From: CAZLBC01 sp964557575
GTDB taxonomy: Bacteria > Planctomycetota > Phycisphaerae > SM23-33
Direction of reading: 5' to 3'
DNA length: 64,000 bases
Assembly (NCBI GenBank): GCA_964557575.1
Contig: CAZLBC010000017.1
Location: 4,782 to 68,781 of the forward strand
Below, piece by piece: positions 43,868-52,898 of the stretch. Every line of letters begins with the position of its first letter. Positions within the stretch are counted from its first letter, which is position 1. The notes under the pieces are model-generated. The model searched no databases and had not been told where the DNA came from. It worked only from the letters and a program-made list of their open reading frames with translations. Position numbers and translations under genes: made by a program.

Positions 43868-45166
43868 ATGGCTGAACACGGCGAATCGCGGGCCGGGACA
43901 GTAACCCGGCGAACATTCCTGGCGGGGGTCGGCGTCGCCGCCCTCCCCGGTTTCGTCCCTTCCGCGGTCCTGGGCGCGGGCGGCGGAACGCCCCCCAGCG
44001 ACCGTATCACGATGGGGATCATCGGCGCCGGCAACCGCGGCACCGCCCACGCCCGGGCCTTCATGAACCAGGCCGAAGCGAAGATCGTCGCGGTCTGCGA
44101 CGCCAACCGGCCCAAGGCCGACCGGATCAAGGCGAAGCTCGACAAGCATTACACGGACACCGCGTGCACGATCCACAGCGACTTCCGCGAGATCATCGAC
44201 CGGGAGGACATCGACGCGGTGACGATCGCCTCCCCGGAAAACTGGCACGCCCTCCAGGCGTCGATGGCCGCGGCGGCGGGCAAGGACATCTACTGCGAGA
44301 AGGCCCTGAGCCTGACCGTCGAGGAAGGACGAAAACTCTGCGACGCCGTCCGCCGCTACGGGGCCGTGCTCCAGGTCGGCACCCAGCAGCGATCGGGGCG
44401 GAATTTCCGGTACGCCTGCGAACTGGCCCGCAACGGCTACCTCGGCGCGCTGAAGCGGGTCGAGGTCGGCGTCCCCGGCGGCCGGGCCCTCGGCAACGCC
44501 CCCGTCGCCCCCGTTCCCCCGGGACTCGACTACGACCTGTGGCTCGGCCCGGCCCCGCGGACGCCCTACAACACGCTGAAGTGCTCGTTCAACTGGTACT
44601 TCATCTACGACTACTGCGCGGGGTGGATCCAGTCCTGGGGCGTCCACCACTGCGACATCGCCCTCTGGGGGGCGCCCGCGCTGCGGGCATCGACGCTCGC
44701 GGTCGCGGGCACCGCCACCTTCCCCGCCGACGGGATCGCCAACACCTCCATCACCTGGAACGTCGATTTCACCACCCCCGGCGGGCTGGTCTACAACTTT
44801 ACGGACAACCGAAAAAACGGGCAGGGCTGCCGGTTCATCGGCGAGAAGGGATGGGTCCACGTCAGGCGGGGCGGCATCACGGCCGATCCGCCGGGCCTGC
44901 TGCGTACGCCGATCAGGCCCGGCGACGAGCACCTCTACGAGTCCGGCAGCCACTGGGGCAATTTCCTGGCGTGCGTCCGCAGCCGGCGCGACCCGGTCGC
45001 CCCCGTCGAGGCCGGCCACCGCGCCACCACCCTATCCCTGGTGGGCGACATCGCCACCCGCCTGAAACGGAAGCTCGTATGGGACTGGAAGACGGAACGC
45101 TTCGTGGACGACGAGGCGGCCAACCGGATGCTGGGGCGCCCGATGCGGTCCCCCTGGACCATGTAA
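43868..45166 (+). CDS. Tat-exported Gfo/Idh/MocA-family oxidoreductase
   Basis: The 432-residue protein has a twin-arginine signal (TRRTFLAGVGV, residues about 13-23) and an NAD(P)-binding Rossmann fold: ITMGIIGAGNRGTAHARAF near residues 44-62. The catalytic-type motif reads CEKAL with Lys145, where most family members have EKP. The C-terminal domain includes WIQSWGVHHCDIALWGAP, with His residues expected near the substrate. These proteins oxidise or reduce sugars or cyclitols, but Tat-exported forms in this phylum have no proven substrate. The TetR operator sits in its promoter. A HEAT-ThuA gene follows 21 bases later with a strong ribosome site, so they form an operon. Confidence 0.88.
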   Translation: MAEHGESRAGTVTRRTFLAGVGVAALPGFVPSAVLGAGGGTPPSDRITMGIIGAGNRGTAHARAFMNQAEAKIVAVCDANRPKADRIKAKLDKHYTDTACTIHSDFREIIDREDIDAVTIASPENWHALQASMAAAAGKDIYCEKALSLTVEEGRKLCDAVRRYGAVLQVGTQQRSGRNFRYACELARNGYLGALKRVEVGVPGGRALGNAPVAPVPPGLDYDLWLGPAPRTPYNTLKCSFNWYFIYDYCAGWIQSWGVHHCDIALWGAPALRASTLAVAGTATFPADGIANTSITWNVDFTTPGGLVYNFTDNRKNGQGCRFIGEKGWVHVRRGGITADPPGLLRTPIRPGDEHLYESGSHWGNFLACVRSRRDPVAPVEAGHRATTLSLVGDIATRLKRKLVWDWKTERFVDDEAANRMLGRPMRSPWTM

Positions 45167-45187
45167 TCCCGCGAAGGAGATCGATCG

Positions 45188-48100
45188 ATGAAACACGGCA
45201 TCATCATTTCATTCCTGTGCGTTATACTGCCGGCCGGGACCCCCGTCCGGGGCGAAGAAAGTAACGATCCGTTCGCGAAGCTCGCCGGGTACGAGTACGG
45301 CGAACCCCGGGCGATCCTCAGAATGATCGAGCACGCGGTCGCCCGCAGCACCAACAGCGACACCGAGCGACGGGAGGCCGCAAACAAACTGGCGGCACTG
45401 CTCGAATCGCCGGACGCGACGCTCGCCGCCAGGCGGTTCGCCTGCCGCCTGCTCCCGCTGGTGGCGACGGATAAACAGGTTCCCCTTCTCGCGAAGATGC
45501 TCCGCGACGACAAGACGGCGGAACCGGCCCGGCGGGCCCTCGAGGCGATCCCCGGCCCGGCTTCCGGGGCGGCCCTCCGCAAGAGCCTGGCATTCCTGAA
45601 GGGCCGCGATCGTATCGGCGCGATCAACGCGGCAGGCGTTCGCCGGGACGCGGCGGCAGCCGAAACCCTGGCGAAGCTGGCCGCCGCCGACGACGAGGCC
45701 GTGGCCGCCGCCGCAATCCGCGCGCTGGGCAAGATCGGCACGGTTCAGACCGCCGGCATGCTCTCGGGCCTGAAGGTCCCCGCGTCGCTGAAAACCACCC
45801 TTCACGACGCCCGTCTCCGGTGCGCCGGCGCGCTGGTCGCCGCCGGCAAAAAGGAAGAAGCCGAAACAATATACATGGCGGTCTTCCCCATCGCAGAATC
45901 TCTTCACATCAAACGTGCCTGCCTGGCCGGCCTCGCCGAAACCGGCAGCCCGGCGGCGGTCGAGGCCGTCATGCGGGGTATCGAATCGGACGATCCGCGG
46001 CTCGGTACCGCGGCGATGCGGCTCGCCGCCCGCATCCCCGGAAAAGAAACAACCGCCGCACTGGCCGGAAAGCTGGCCGACCTGCCCGACGACCGGCGGG
46101 CTATTCTCGCCGGCATCCTGGCCGAGCGGGGAGACCGGTCCGCCGCCCCCGCGGTGGCACAGCTCCTCGAAGACGACGCCGCAACCGTGCGGGTCGCGGC
46201 GGCGGCCGCCCTCGGGCGGATCGGCACCGCCGCACACGTCATGCCGCTGGCGGCATGCGCCGCCGGGAACGGCGGCGCGGCGACCGCGGCGCAAAAGGCC
46301 CTCGCCCGGCTGTCGGCCGGCGGGACGACGGAGAAGCTGTTCGCGGCCGCGTCCGACGATACGGCGGAGGTGCGCGTCGCGGCGATCAATGCCGTCGCCG
46401 CCCGCCGCAGCCCGGGAGCGGAGAACCTCCTCCGCGAACTCGCCGGGTGCGCGGAAGAACCGGTGCGGCTGGCCGCGATCGACGGCCTGAAGAAACTGGG
46501 TGGACCGGCGTCGTACGATACACTCATCGCCATGGTGGTTGATCCACCCTCGAAGGCGACGGCCACGGCCGCCCGCCGGGCGGTACAGGTGATCGGGGCA
46601 CGGATGAAGGACCCCGCCCGGCGGGCCGAGCCGCTGGTAGCCGCGCTGAAAAACGCCGGCCCCGCGGCGCGCCCCCCGCTGCTGGGGCTCCTGGGCGACT
46701 GCGGGGGCGAAAAGGCCCTCGATGCGGTCCGCGGCGCCGTGAAATCGAACGACGAGGCGACGACCACCGCGGCGGTCAGGGCCCTCGCCGGGTGGCCCGA
46801 TCTGTCGGCGGCGGAACCGCTCCTGGAGATCGCTGAAAACAGCACCAACACGGTTCAGAAGACACTCGCCCTTCGCGGCTACATCCGCCTCGCCGGGACG
46901 GCGGGCGGAAACCGGGCCATGGAGATGATCGACCGGGCCGAGAAACTGGCGACCACGACCGAGACCCGGCGGGCGCTGCTCGGCGGCCTCTCGGCCGCCC
47001 CGTCCGTCGGGGCGATGCGCAAGACCCTCTCCCTGATCGAGGACGATGCCATCGGCACGGAGGCCGCCCTCGCGGCCGTCGATATCGGCGAGCGGATTCT
47101 CAAGCAGCACGGCCCGGCAGTCGCGGCCGCCATGGACACCGTCGCCGAAACGATCGACGATGCGAAGATCAAAAAGCGGGCCGCGGCGATGAAGGCACGG
47201 GCGACAAAATCGCACAAAAGCCGCGGCGGCTCGAATGCCGGCCTCAAACCCGACCCCGCGCGCAGCGCGGCCAGGAAAAAACAACTGGCCGCCGACGCCC
47301 CGGACGGCTTCCGCGTGGCCTGCTACCTCGACTGCGGCCCCGACCGGTCCGACGGCACGAAGCCGTCGCTGAAGGTCGTCAACGGAAAGCCGTATTCGTG
47401 GGGCGGCCCCGCGGAAACGATCCGTTTCGCGACGGTGCAGTTCGCCGGCGACGCCGTGTCGTTTGAGGCCGCCGGCCTCGATCCGGAAAAAGCCTACCGG
47501 TTCGGCTTTTCCTGGTGGGACTACGACCACAACGACCGCGCCCAGTCGGTCTGGGCGTCGGGGGGAACCCCCTCCCGGCGGATCCGGATACTCGACGCCG
47601 CGAAGCTCCCCGCGCGGACCGCGGGCACGGACCCCGAATCCCGGGTCGTCCCGCTGCCGCGGTCCGTCACCGGCGACGGGACGTGCACGATCACGTTCCG
47701 CCGGGAGGGCAAGACCAACGTGGTCGTCTCCGAGATGTGGCTGCTGGAGAGCGAAAAGGCCGTTCCGGCCGGCGAGACGGGGCAGGAGAAAACACAAGCG
47801 ATCCTGCCGAAACCCGGCGACACGGACAAGACCAACGTCCTGATCGTCACGGGGGTCGACTACCCCGGCCACAAGTGGAAGAAGACCGCGCCGGTCCTGG
47901 CCGCGGGGATCGCCGAAGACGCGCGTCTCGCGGTCCGCATGGCCCGGGAGCCGGCGGCGCTCCGCGAAGACGGGCTGGACGCCTACGACACGATCGTCAT
48001 CCACTTCATGGACTGGAAGTGCCCGGACCCGGGGCCGGCGGCCCGAAAGAATCTCAAGGAATTCGTCGCCGGCGGCGGGGGCATGGTCATGGTCCACTTC

Positions 48101-48487
48101 GCCTGCGGGGCGTTCCAGGAATGGGAAGAATTCGTCACGCTGGCGGGCCGGGTCTGGAACCCGAAGATGCGGGGCCACGATCCCCGCGGCGCGTTCACCG
48201 TTACTATCACCGACGAGGATCACCCGATAACGCGGGGGATACCATCATTCACCACCACCGACGAGCTGTACACCTGCCTCGACGGAGAGACGCCGATCAC
48301 CGTCCTGGCCGCCGCGACGTCGAAGGTCGACAAGAAAGTCTATCCCATCGCCTTCGTCCTCAACTACGGCCGCGGGCGTGTCTTCCACTGTTCGCTGGGA
48401 CACGACGTGCAGGCCTTTGAAATCCCGGCGGTCCTGCAGCTCTTCCGCCGCGGCGCCGCCTGGACCGCGGGGCTGGAACCGCGGTAG
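45188..48487 (+). CDS. Secreted HEAT-repeat and ThuA fusion protein
   Basis: The 1099-residue protein has a signal peptide (about 1-22). Residues 25-690 are a long alpha-solenoid of HEAT-like repeats (AAIRALGKIGTVQTAG, AAAALGRIGTAAHVM and many similar 30-residue units). A beta-rich middle domain (about 715-865) contains AYRFGFSWWDYDHNDRAQS and may be malectin-like. A ThuA domain ends the protein (about 882-1099): TNVLIVTGVDYPGHKWKKTA, LKEFVAGGGGMVMVHFACGA, NYGRGRVFHCSLGHD. Solenoid plus ThuA suggests a scaffolded sugar-acting protein, but the reaction is unknown. It is the second gene of the TetR-controlled operon. AAGGAG precedes the ATG. Confidence 0.85.
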   Translation: MKHGIIISFLCVILPAGTPVRGEESNDPFAKLAGYEYGEPRAILRMIEHAVARSTNSDTERREAANKLAALLESPDATLAARRFACRLLPLVATDKQVPLLAKMLRDDKTAEPARRALEAIPGPASGAALRKSLAFLKGRDRIGAINAAGVRRDAAAAETLAKLAAADDEAVAAAAIRALGKIGTVQTAGMLSGLKVPASLKTTLHDARLRCAGALVAAGKKEEAETIYMAVFPIAESLHIKRACLAGLAETGSPAAVEAVMRGIESDDPRLGTAAMRLAARIPGKETTAALAGKLADLPDDRRAILAGILAERGDRSAAPAVAQLLEDDAATVRVAAAAALGRIGTAAHVMPLAACAAGNGGAATAAQKALARLSAGGTTEKLFAAASDDTAEVRVAAINAVAARRSPGAENLLRELAGCAEEPVRLAAIDGLKKLGGPASYDTLIAMVVDPPSKATATAARRAVQVIGARMKDPARRAEPLVAALKNAGPAARPPLLGLLGDCGGEKALDAVRGAVKSNDEATTTAAVRALAGWPDLSAAEPLLEIAENSTNTVQKTLALRGYIRLAGTAGGNRAMEMIDRAEKLATTTETRRALLGGLSAAPSVGAMRKTLSLIEDDAIGTEAALAAVDIGERILKQHGPAVAAAMDTVAETIDDAKIKKRAAAMKARATKSHKSRGGSNAGLKPDPARSAARKKQLAADAPDGFRVACYLDCGPDRSDGTKPSLKVVNGKPYSWGGPAETIRFATVQFAGDAVSFEAAGLDPEKAYRFGFSWWDYDHNDRAQSVWASGGTPSRRIRILDAAKLPARTAGTDPESRVVPLPRSVTGDGTCTITFRREGKTNVVVSEMWLLESEKAVPAGETGQEKTQAILPKPGDTDKTNVLIVTGVDYPGHKWKKTAPVLAAGIAEDARLAVRMAREPAALREDGLDAYDTIVIHFMDWKCPDPGPAARKNLKEFVAGGGGMVMVHFACGAFQEWEEFVTLAGRVWNPKMRGHDPRGAFTVTITDEDHPITRGIPSFTTTDELYTCLDGETPITVLAAATSKVDKKVYPIAFVLNYGRGRVFHCSLGHDVQAFEIPAVLQLFRRGAAWTAGLEPR

Positions 48488-48543
48488 CCGGAAGACCATG
48501 TCATCCGCCGAATTTTCCATGCCCCGCTGATGGTCGTCACCGG

Positions 48544-48549
48544 TATAAT
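48544..48549 (+). promoter_or_regulatory. TATAAT -10 element before the first sulfatase
   Basis: A perfect TATAAT lies 39 bases before the ATG at 48588. No convincing -35 is present at 16-18 bases. Other genes here have TATAAT or TATACT at similar distance from the start. Confidence 0.4.
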
Positions 48550-48587
48550 GGCCGTTCCGCAACACCTTTTTTACGAAAGAAACGACC

Positions 48588-50033
48588 ATGACAAACAGGC
48601 GCGGTTTTATAAAGACATTGGGAACGGGGGCGCTGGCGGCACTCGCGCCGGGCATGCGGGGGGCGGAAAACGGGAAAAAGCCCAACATCCTCTTTATCTT
48701 CGCCGACGACCAGTGCTTCGAGACCATCCGGGCACTGGGGTTCGACCAGATCCACACCCCGAACCTCGACCGGCTCGTGAAAAGCGGGACCACCTTTACC
48801 CACGCCTACAACCAGGGGTCCTGGAGCGGGGCCGTGTGCATCGCCAGCCGCTGCATGCTGAACACGGGCCGTTTCCTGTGGCACGCACAGAAGGTGTACC
48901 GCTCGGCCGAAAAAGAGCGGAAAGCCGGTCGGTTCTGGTCGGAGTACATGAAGGGCGCCGGCTACGAGACCTACATGACGGGCAAGTGGCACGTCAGGGC
49001 GGATGCCAAAAAGGCCTTCGACGTGGCGGCCCACGTCCGGGGCGGCATGCCGAACCAGACGAAGGAAGGATACAACCGGCCCATAGAGGGCAAAGAGGAC
49101 CCGTGGAAGCCCTGGGACAGGAAATTCGGCGGCTACTGGAAAGGCGGCACGCACTGGAGCGAAGTCGTGGGCGACGATGCCGAGGATTTTCTCGGGAAAG
49201 CGGCAACAAGCGACGCGCCGTTCTTCATGTACATCGCGTTCAACGCCCCCCACGACCCGCGCCAGTCGCCGAAGAAATACGTCGACCGGTACCCGCCCGA
49301 GAAGGTCAGGGTCCCGAAAAACTTTCTTCCGGAGTACCCGTTCAAGGACAAGATCGGGTGCGGCAAAGGTCTCCGCGACGAACGGCTGGCCCCCTTCCCC
49401 CGCACGAAATACGCGGTCAAAATAAACCGGCGGGAATACTACGCGATCATCACGCACATGGACGCCCAGATCGGGCGGATACTGGCGGCGCTGGAGAAGT
49501 CGGGAAAGGCCGACAACACGTATATCTTCTTTTCGGCGGACCACGGCCTCGCGGTCGGCCACCACGGCCTGATAGGCAAGCAGAACCTCTTCGACCACAG
49601 CGTCAGGGTTCCCCTGATGGTATCGGGGCCCGGCGTCGCGCAGGGCAGAAAGATCGCTACGCCGGTGTACCTCCAGGACATCATGCCGTCCACCCTTGAG
49701 CTGGCGGGCGTCCGGAAACCCGATCACGTCCAGTTCAGGAGCCTGCTGCCGCTGATGGACGGGCGCAGGGACACCTCCTACGACGCCGTCTACGGGGGGT
49801 ACTTCAGCTTCCAGCGGATGGTGACGAAGGGCAACTGGAAGCTGCTGCTCTATCCCAGGATCAAGAAAGTGCTGCTGTTCGACCTCGCAAAAGATCCGGC
49901 GGAGATGAACGACCGCTCGGGCGACCCCGCCGTGAAACCCGTGATAAAAAAACTATTCGCCGAACTGCTGAAGCTCCAGAAAGAAACCGGCGACACGCTC
50001 GATCTCCGGGCCGTCTATCCCGGGCTCTCGTAA
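48588..50033 (+). CDS. Tat-exported sulfatase-like hydrolase with C-x-A-x-R site
   Basis: The 481-residue protein has a Tat-type start (NRRGFIKTLGTG) and the alkaline-phosphatase-superfamily fold. Metal ligands are D40/D41 in FIFADDQ and, later, SADHGLAVGHHG. The formylglycine-forming cysteine is C84 in GAVCIASRCML: the motif is C-x-A-x-R rather than the usual C-x-P-x-R, which is an accepted variant. HTPNLDRL and YMTGKWHV are standard sulfatase stretches. It should remove sulfate esters from sugars after cofactor formation by a formylglycine enzyme, not encoded here. A second sulfatase gene follows 20 bases on, so the two are probably co-transcribed. Confidence 0.88.
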   Translation: MTNRRGFIKTLGTGALAALAPGMRGAENGKKPNILFIFADDQCFETIRALGFDQIHTPNLDRLVKSGTTFTHAYNQGSWSGAVCIASRCMLNTGRFLWHAQKVYRSAEKERKAGRFWSEYMKGAGYETYMTGKWHVRADAKKAFDVAAHVRGGMPNQTKEGYNRPIEGKEDPWKPWDRKFGGYWKGGTHWSEVVGDDAEDFLGKAATSDAPFFMYIAFNAPHDPRQSPKKYVDRYPPEKVRVPKNFLPEYPFKDKIGCGKGLRDERLAPFPRTKYAVKINRREYYAIITHMDAQIGRILAALEKSGKADNTYIFFSADHGLAVGHHGLIGKQNLFDHSVRVPLMVSGPGVAQGRKIATPVYLQDIMPSTLELAGVRKPDHVQFRSLLPLMDGRRDTSYDAVYGGYFSFQRMVTKGNWKLLLYPRIKKVLLFDLAKDPAEMNDRSGDPAVKPVIKKLFAELLKLQKETGDTLDLRAVYPGLS

Positions 50034-50053
50034 TCACCAGGAGGCACTGCATC

Positions 50054-51463
50054 ATGAACAGAAGAACCTTCCTCGGATCCATCGCGGTCGTCGCCGGCGG
50101 CGCCCGCCTCCCGTTATCGGGCGCCGGCGCACCGAAACAACCGTCCAACATCCTCCTGATAAACGTCGACGACCTCGGCTGGACCGACCTGGGGTGTTTC
50201 GGGAGCCGCTACTACGAAACACCCAATATCGACCGGCTCCGCGCGGAAGGGATGAAGTTCACGAATGCCTATGCCGCCTGCGCCGTCTGTTCGCCGACGC
50301 GGGCCGCAATCATGACGGGCCGCTACCCCGCGCGCATCGGCATCACCGACTGGGTCCGGGCCCGTTTCCAGGGCGGCCACGTCAAGAACGGGAAAAACCC
50401 GTCGGGCACGGTCACGCGGAAGGGACTGGTGCTGCCGAAAAACCACCTCTTCATGGAACACGCGGAAGTCACCATCGCCGAGATGCTCAAGCCGCTCGGG
50501 TACGTCTCGTGCCATATCGGCAAGTGGCACCTCGGCCCGGACAACTGGTATCCCGACACGCAGGGCTTCGATTGCAACATCGGCGGGTGCGACCTCGGCC
50601 AGCCCCTGAATTACTTCGATCCCTATACCGCCCGGAAACTGAAAAACGGCATCCCCACCCTCAAACCCCGGAAAAAGGGCGAGTACCTGACCGACCGCGA
50701 AGCCGACGAGGCGGCGCGGTTCATCAGGGACAACCGGGAGCGACCCTTCTTTCTCCACATGTGCCACTACGCCGTCCATACCCCGATCCAGGCAAAGAAG
50801 GACCTGGTCGCCCGGTACACGGCCAAAAAAAAGACCAACCAGAAGAACCCCGTCTACGCGGCCATGGTCCACAGCGTCGACGAGGCGGTCGGCACAATGA
50901 TGAAGGCCCTCGACGACAGCGGACAGGCGGACAATACCCTCGTGATATTCACCTCAGACAACGGCGGGCTGCTCGGGCCGACGCACAACGCCCCGCTCCG
51001 CGCGGGAAAGGGGTATCCCTACGAGGGCGGGATCAGGATCCCGCAGATCGTGCGCTGGCCGGGGAAGGTCGCGGCCGGTTCCGCCTGCGACACCCCCGTC
51101 ATCAGCGTTGACTTTCTTCCCACGATCGCCGCGGCGGCCGGCGCCCCCCTGCCCGACCGGGACATCGACGGCGAGAGCCTCATGCCCCTGCTTCGCGGCA
51201 CGGGCGACCTGCAACGGGAATGCATCTTCTGGCACTTCCCTCACTTCCGCGGGAAGATCGCGCCCTACTCGATCGTCCGCTGCGGGCCGTGGAAGCTCCT
51301 GAAGCGATACCACGGCACCCCGTTCGAACTCTACAACCTCGCGGAGGATATTTCCGAGACCACCGACCTGGCCGACAAGATGCCGGCGCGGGTAAAGAAA
51401 CTGAACCGCCGGCTCGAAACATGGCTCAAGGAGGTCGGCGCAACGGTCCCGCGGAAGGCGTGA
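50054..51463 (+). CDS. Tat-exported arylsulfatase-type sulfatase
   Basis: The 469-residue protein has a Tat signal (NRRTFLGSIAV) and a full sulfatase domain: INVDDLGWTDLGC with the metal pair D39/D40, then the formylglycine site C79-S-P-T-R in AVCSPTRAAIMTGRYP. SCHIGKWHLG and FTSDNGGLLGPTHNAPLRAG supply further active-site residues. The pattern resembles arylsulfatase A and N-acetylgalactosamine-6-sulfatase-like enzymes, but the substrate is not settled by sequence. It shares an operon with the C-x-A-x-R sulfatase immediately upstream. The C-terminal subdomain is short and complete. Confidence 0.92.
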   Translation: MNRRTFLGSIAVVAGGARLPLSGAGAPKQPSNILLINVDDLGWTDLGCFGSRYYETPNIDRLRAEGMKFTNAYAACAVCSPTRAAIMTGRYPARIGITDWVRARFQGGHVKNGKNPSGTVTRKGLVLPKNHLFMEHAEVTIAEMLKPLGYVSCHIGKWHLGPDNWYPDTQGFDCNIGGCDLGQPLNYFDPYTARKLKNGIPTLKPRKKGEYLTDREADEAARFIRDNRERPFFLHMCHYAVHTPIQAKKDLVARYTAKKKTNQKNPVYAAMVHSVDEAVGTMMKALDDSGQADNTLVIFTSDNGGLLGPTHNAPLRAGKGYPYEGGIRIPQIVRWPGKVAAGSACDTPVISVDFLPTIAAAAGAPLPDRDIDGESLMPLLRGTGDLQRECIFWHFPHFRGKIAPYSIVRCGPWKLLKRYHGTPFELYNLAEDISETTDLADKMPARVKKLNRRLETWLKEVGATVPRKA

Positions 51464-51651
51464 ACCTGCCACATATTGCGCGTGTAATTTTCGCCCTTTA
51501 TAAAACGGGAAAAACGATACATTTTACACATTTTCTCTTGTGTGCCGGCGGATTGGGCTTCAGGATATCTTATAGTTATGAAGACACTGAGACCGAACCC
51601 ATTCATTAATTCGACCCCGAACCGCCTACCGAACGGCTGGAACGGCTGACC

Positions 51652-52839
51652 ATGGCTGACACACTCCTGATCGTTGACGACAACCCGGTCGACAGGAAGA
51701 TCCTGGGGGGCGTGCTCAAAAAGGAGGGATATGACCTGGTCGTCGCCGGGGACGGCGAGGCCGCCCTGGCCGCCGTGGGGAAACAGCGACCCGACCTGAT
51801 TCTCCTCGACGTCATCATGCCCGGCCTGAGCGGGTACGAGGTGTGCGGCCGGCTCAAGGCGGATGCCGCAACGGCCGACATACCCGTGCTGTTCCTCTCC
51901 GGCCTGTCGGAGGCAAAGGACAAGGTAAAGGGACTGAACGCGGGCGGGCTGGACTACATATCCAAGCCGTTCGACACGGAAGAGGTGCTGGCCCGCGTCC
52001 GCGCGCACCTGGAACTGCTCCACCTGAATCGCGACCTGCAGCGCGCCAACCGGGAACTGGAGGCCCGGCAAAAGCAGGTGGACAAGGACCTGGCGGCCGC
52101 CGCCGAAATTCAGCGGACCCTGCTGCCCCGGCGGAAGGCGTCGATCAGCACTATCGACATGGCCTGGAAATTCCTGCCGTGTGAAACGGTCGGCGGAGAC
52201 CTGTTCAACGTCCTTCGCCTGGACGAAAATCACTGGGCCGTATACATGATAGACGTTACCGGCCACGGCGTTCCCGCCGCCATGGTTTCCGTGTCGGTCT
52301 CCCACCTGATGGACCCGAACAACGGCCAACTGGTCAAAACCGCGATCCACGAGCCCCCCTACTACCGGCTCGCCTCACCCGCGGAAGTGATTACCGGGCT
52401 GGACGAAGCCTATTCCCCCGGTCGGCTCGACAAGCTTTTCTCCGTCAGCTACATGGTCCTCAACGTGCGGACCGGAGCACTGCAGTACAGCAACGCCGCG
52501 CATCCCTATCCCCTGCTGGTTCGCGCGACGGGAAAGACGGAACTGCTCAGGATCGGCGGCACCATGGTCGGCATGGGAGGCGTCATGGCATTCGAGGAAG
52601 GAACGGTTGCGCTGGAACCGGGGGACAAGCTGTTTGTGTACACGGACGGGATAACGGAGCACCGAAACGAAGAAAAGGATTTTTTCGGAGAACAGCGGCT
52701 GTACGACGAAATCACCGGGTTGCGGACCAGGCCGGTCGAAAAAATCGTCGAGCGGGTCATGGATGCCGTCATGACATTTTCCCGCCGGAAACCGCGCGAC
52801 GATGTCAGTCTGCTGGGATTCGAGTATCTCGGCGGGTAA
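51652..52839 (+). CDS. Receiver-RsbU type protein phosphatase
   Basis: The 395-residue cytoplasmic protein joins a receiver domain (residues 4-120; D9/D10, phospho-acceptor D53 in LLDVIMPG, S83, K105 in ISKPF) through a coiled coil (about 122-160) to a SpoIIE/RsbU PP2C domain. The phosphatase shows ETVGGDLFNVLR, VTGHGVPAAMVSV and FVYTDGITEHRN, with the metal-binding Asp kept. Such proteins dephosphorylate an anti-sigma-factor antagonist in a partner-switching pathway. The hybrid kinase encoded 59 bases downstream, which ends in an HPt domain, is the natural phosphodonor. Confidence 0.92.
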   Translation: MADTLLIVDDNPVDRKILGGVLKKEGYDLVVAGDGEAALAAVGKQRPDLILLDVIMPGLSGYEVCGRLKADAATADIPVLFLSGLSEAKDKVKGLNAGGLDYISKPFDTEEVLARVRAHLELLHLNRDLQRANRELEARQKQVDKDLAAAAEIQRTLLPRRKASISTIDMAWKFLPCETVGGDLFNVLRLDENHWAVYMIDVTGHGVPAAMVSVSVSHLMDPNNGQLVKTAIHEPPYYRLASPAEVITGLDEAYSPGRLDKLFSVSYMVLNVRTGALQYSNAAHPYPLLVRATGKTELLRIGGTMVGMGGVMAFEEGTVALEPGDKLFVYTDGITEHRNEEKDFFGEQRLYDEITGLRTRPVEKIVERVMDAVMTFSRRKPRDDVSLLGFEYLGG

Positions 52840-52898
52840 CGAAAACATCGGGTGCGGATTTCGATCGTTGCGACGGGTGTTGCCGCCGAGGTGAAGCC

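Noticed and set aside
45209..48223. A 1004-codon minus-strand ORF opposite the HEAT-ThuA gene
   Set aside because: Composition is typical of an antisense shadow and there is no recognisable motif; the + frame has HEAT repeats, a ThuA domain and a strong ribosome site.
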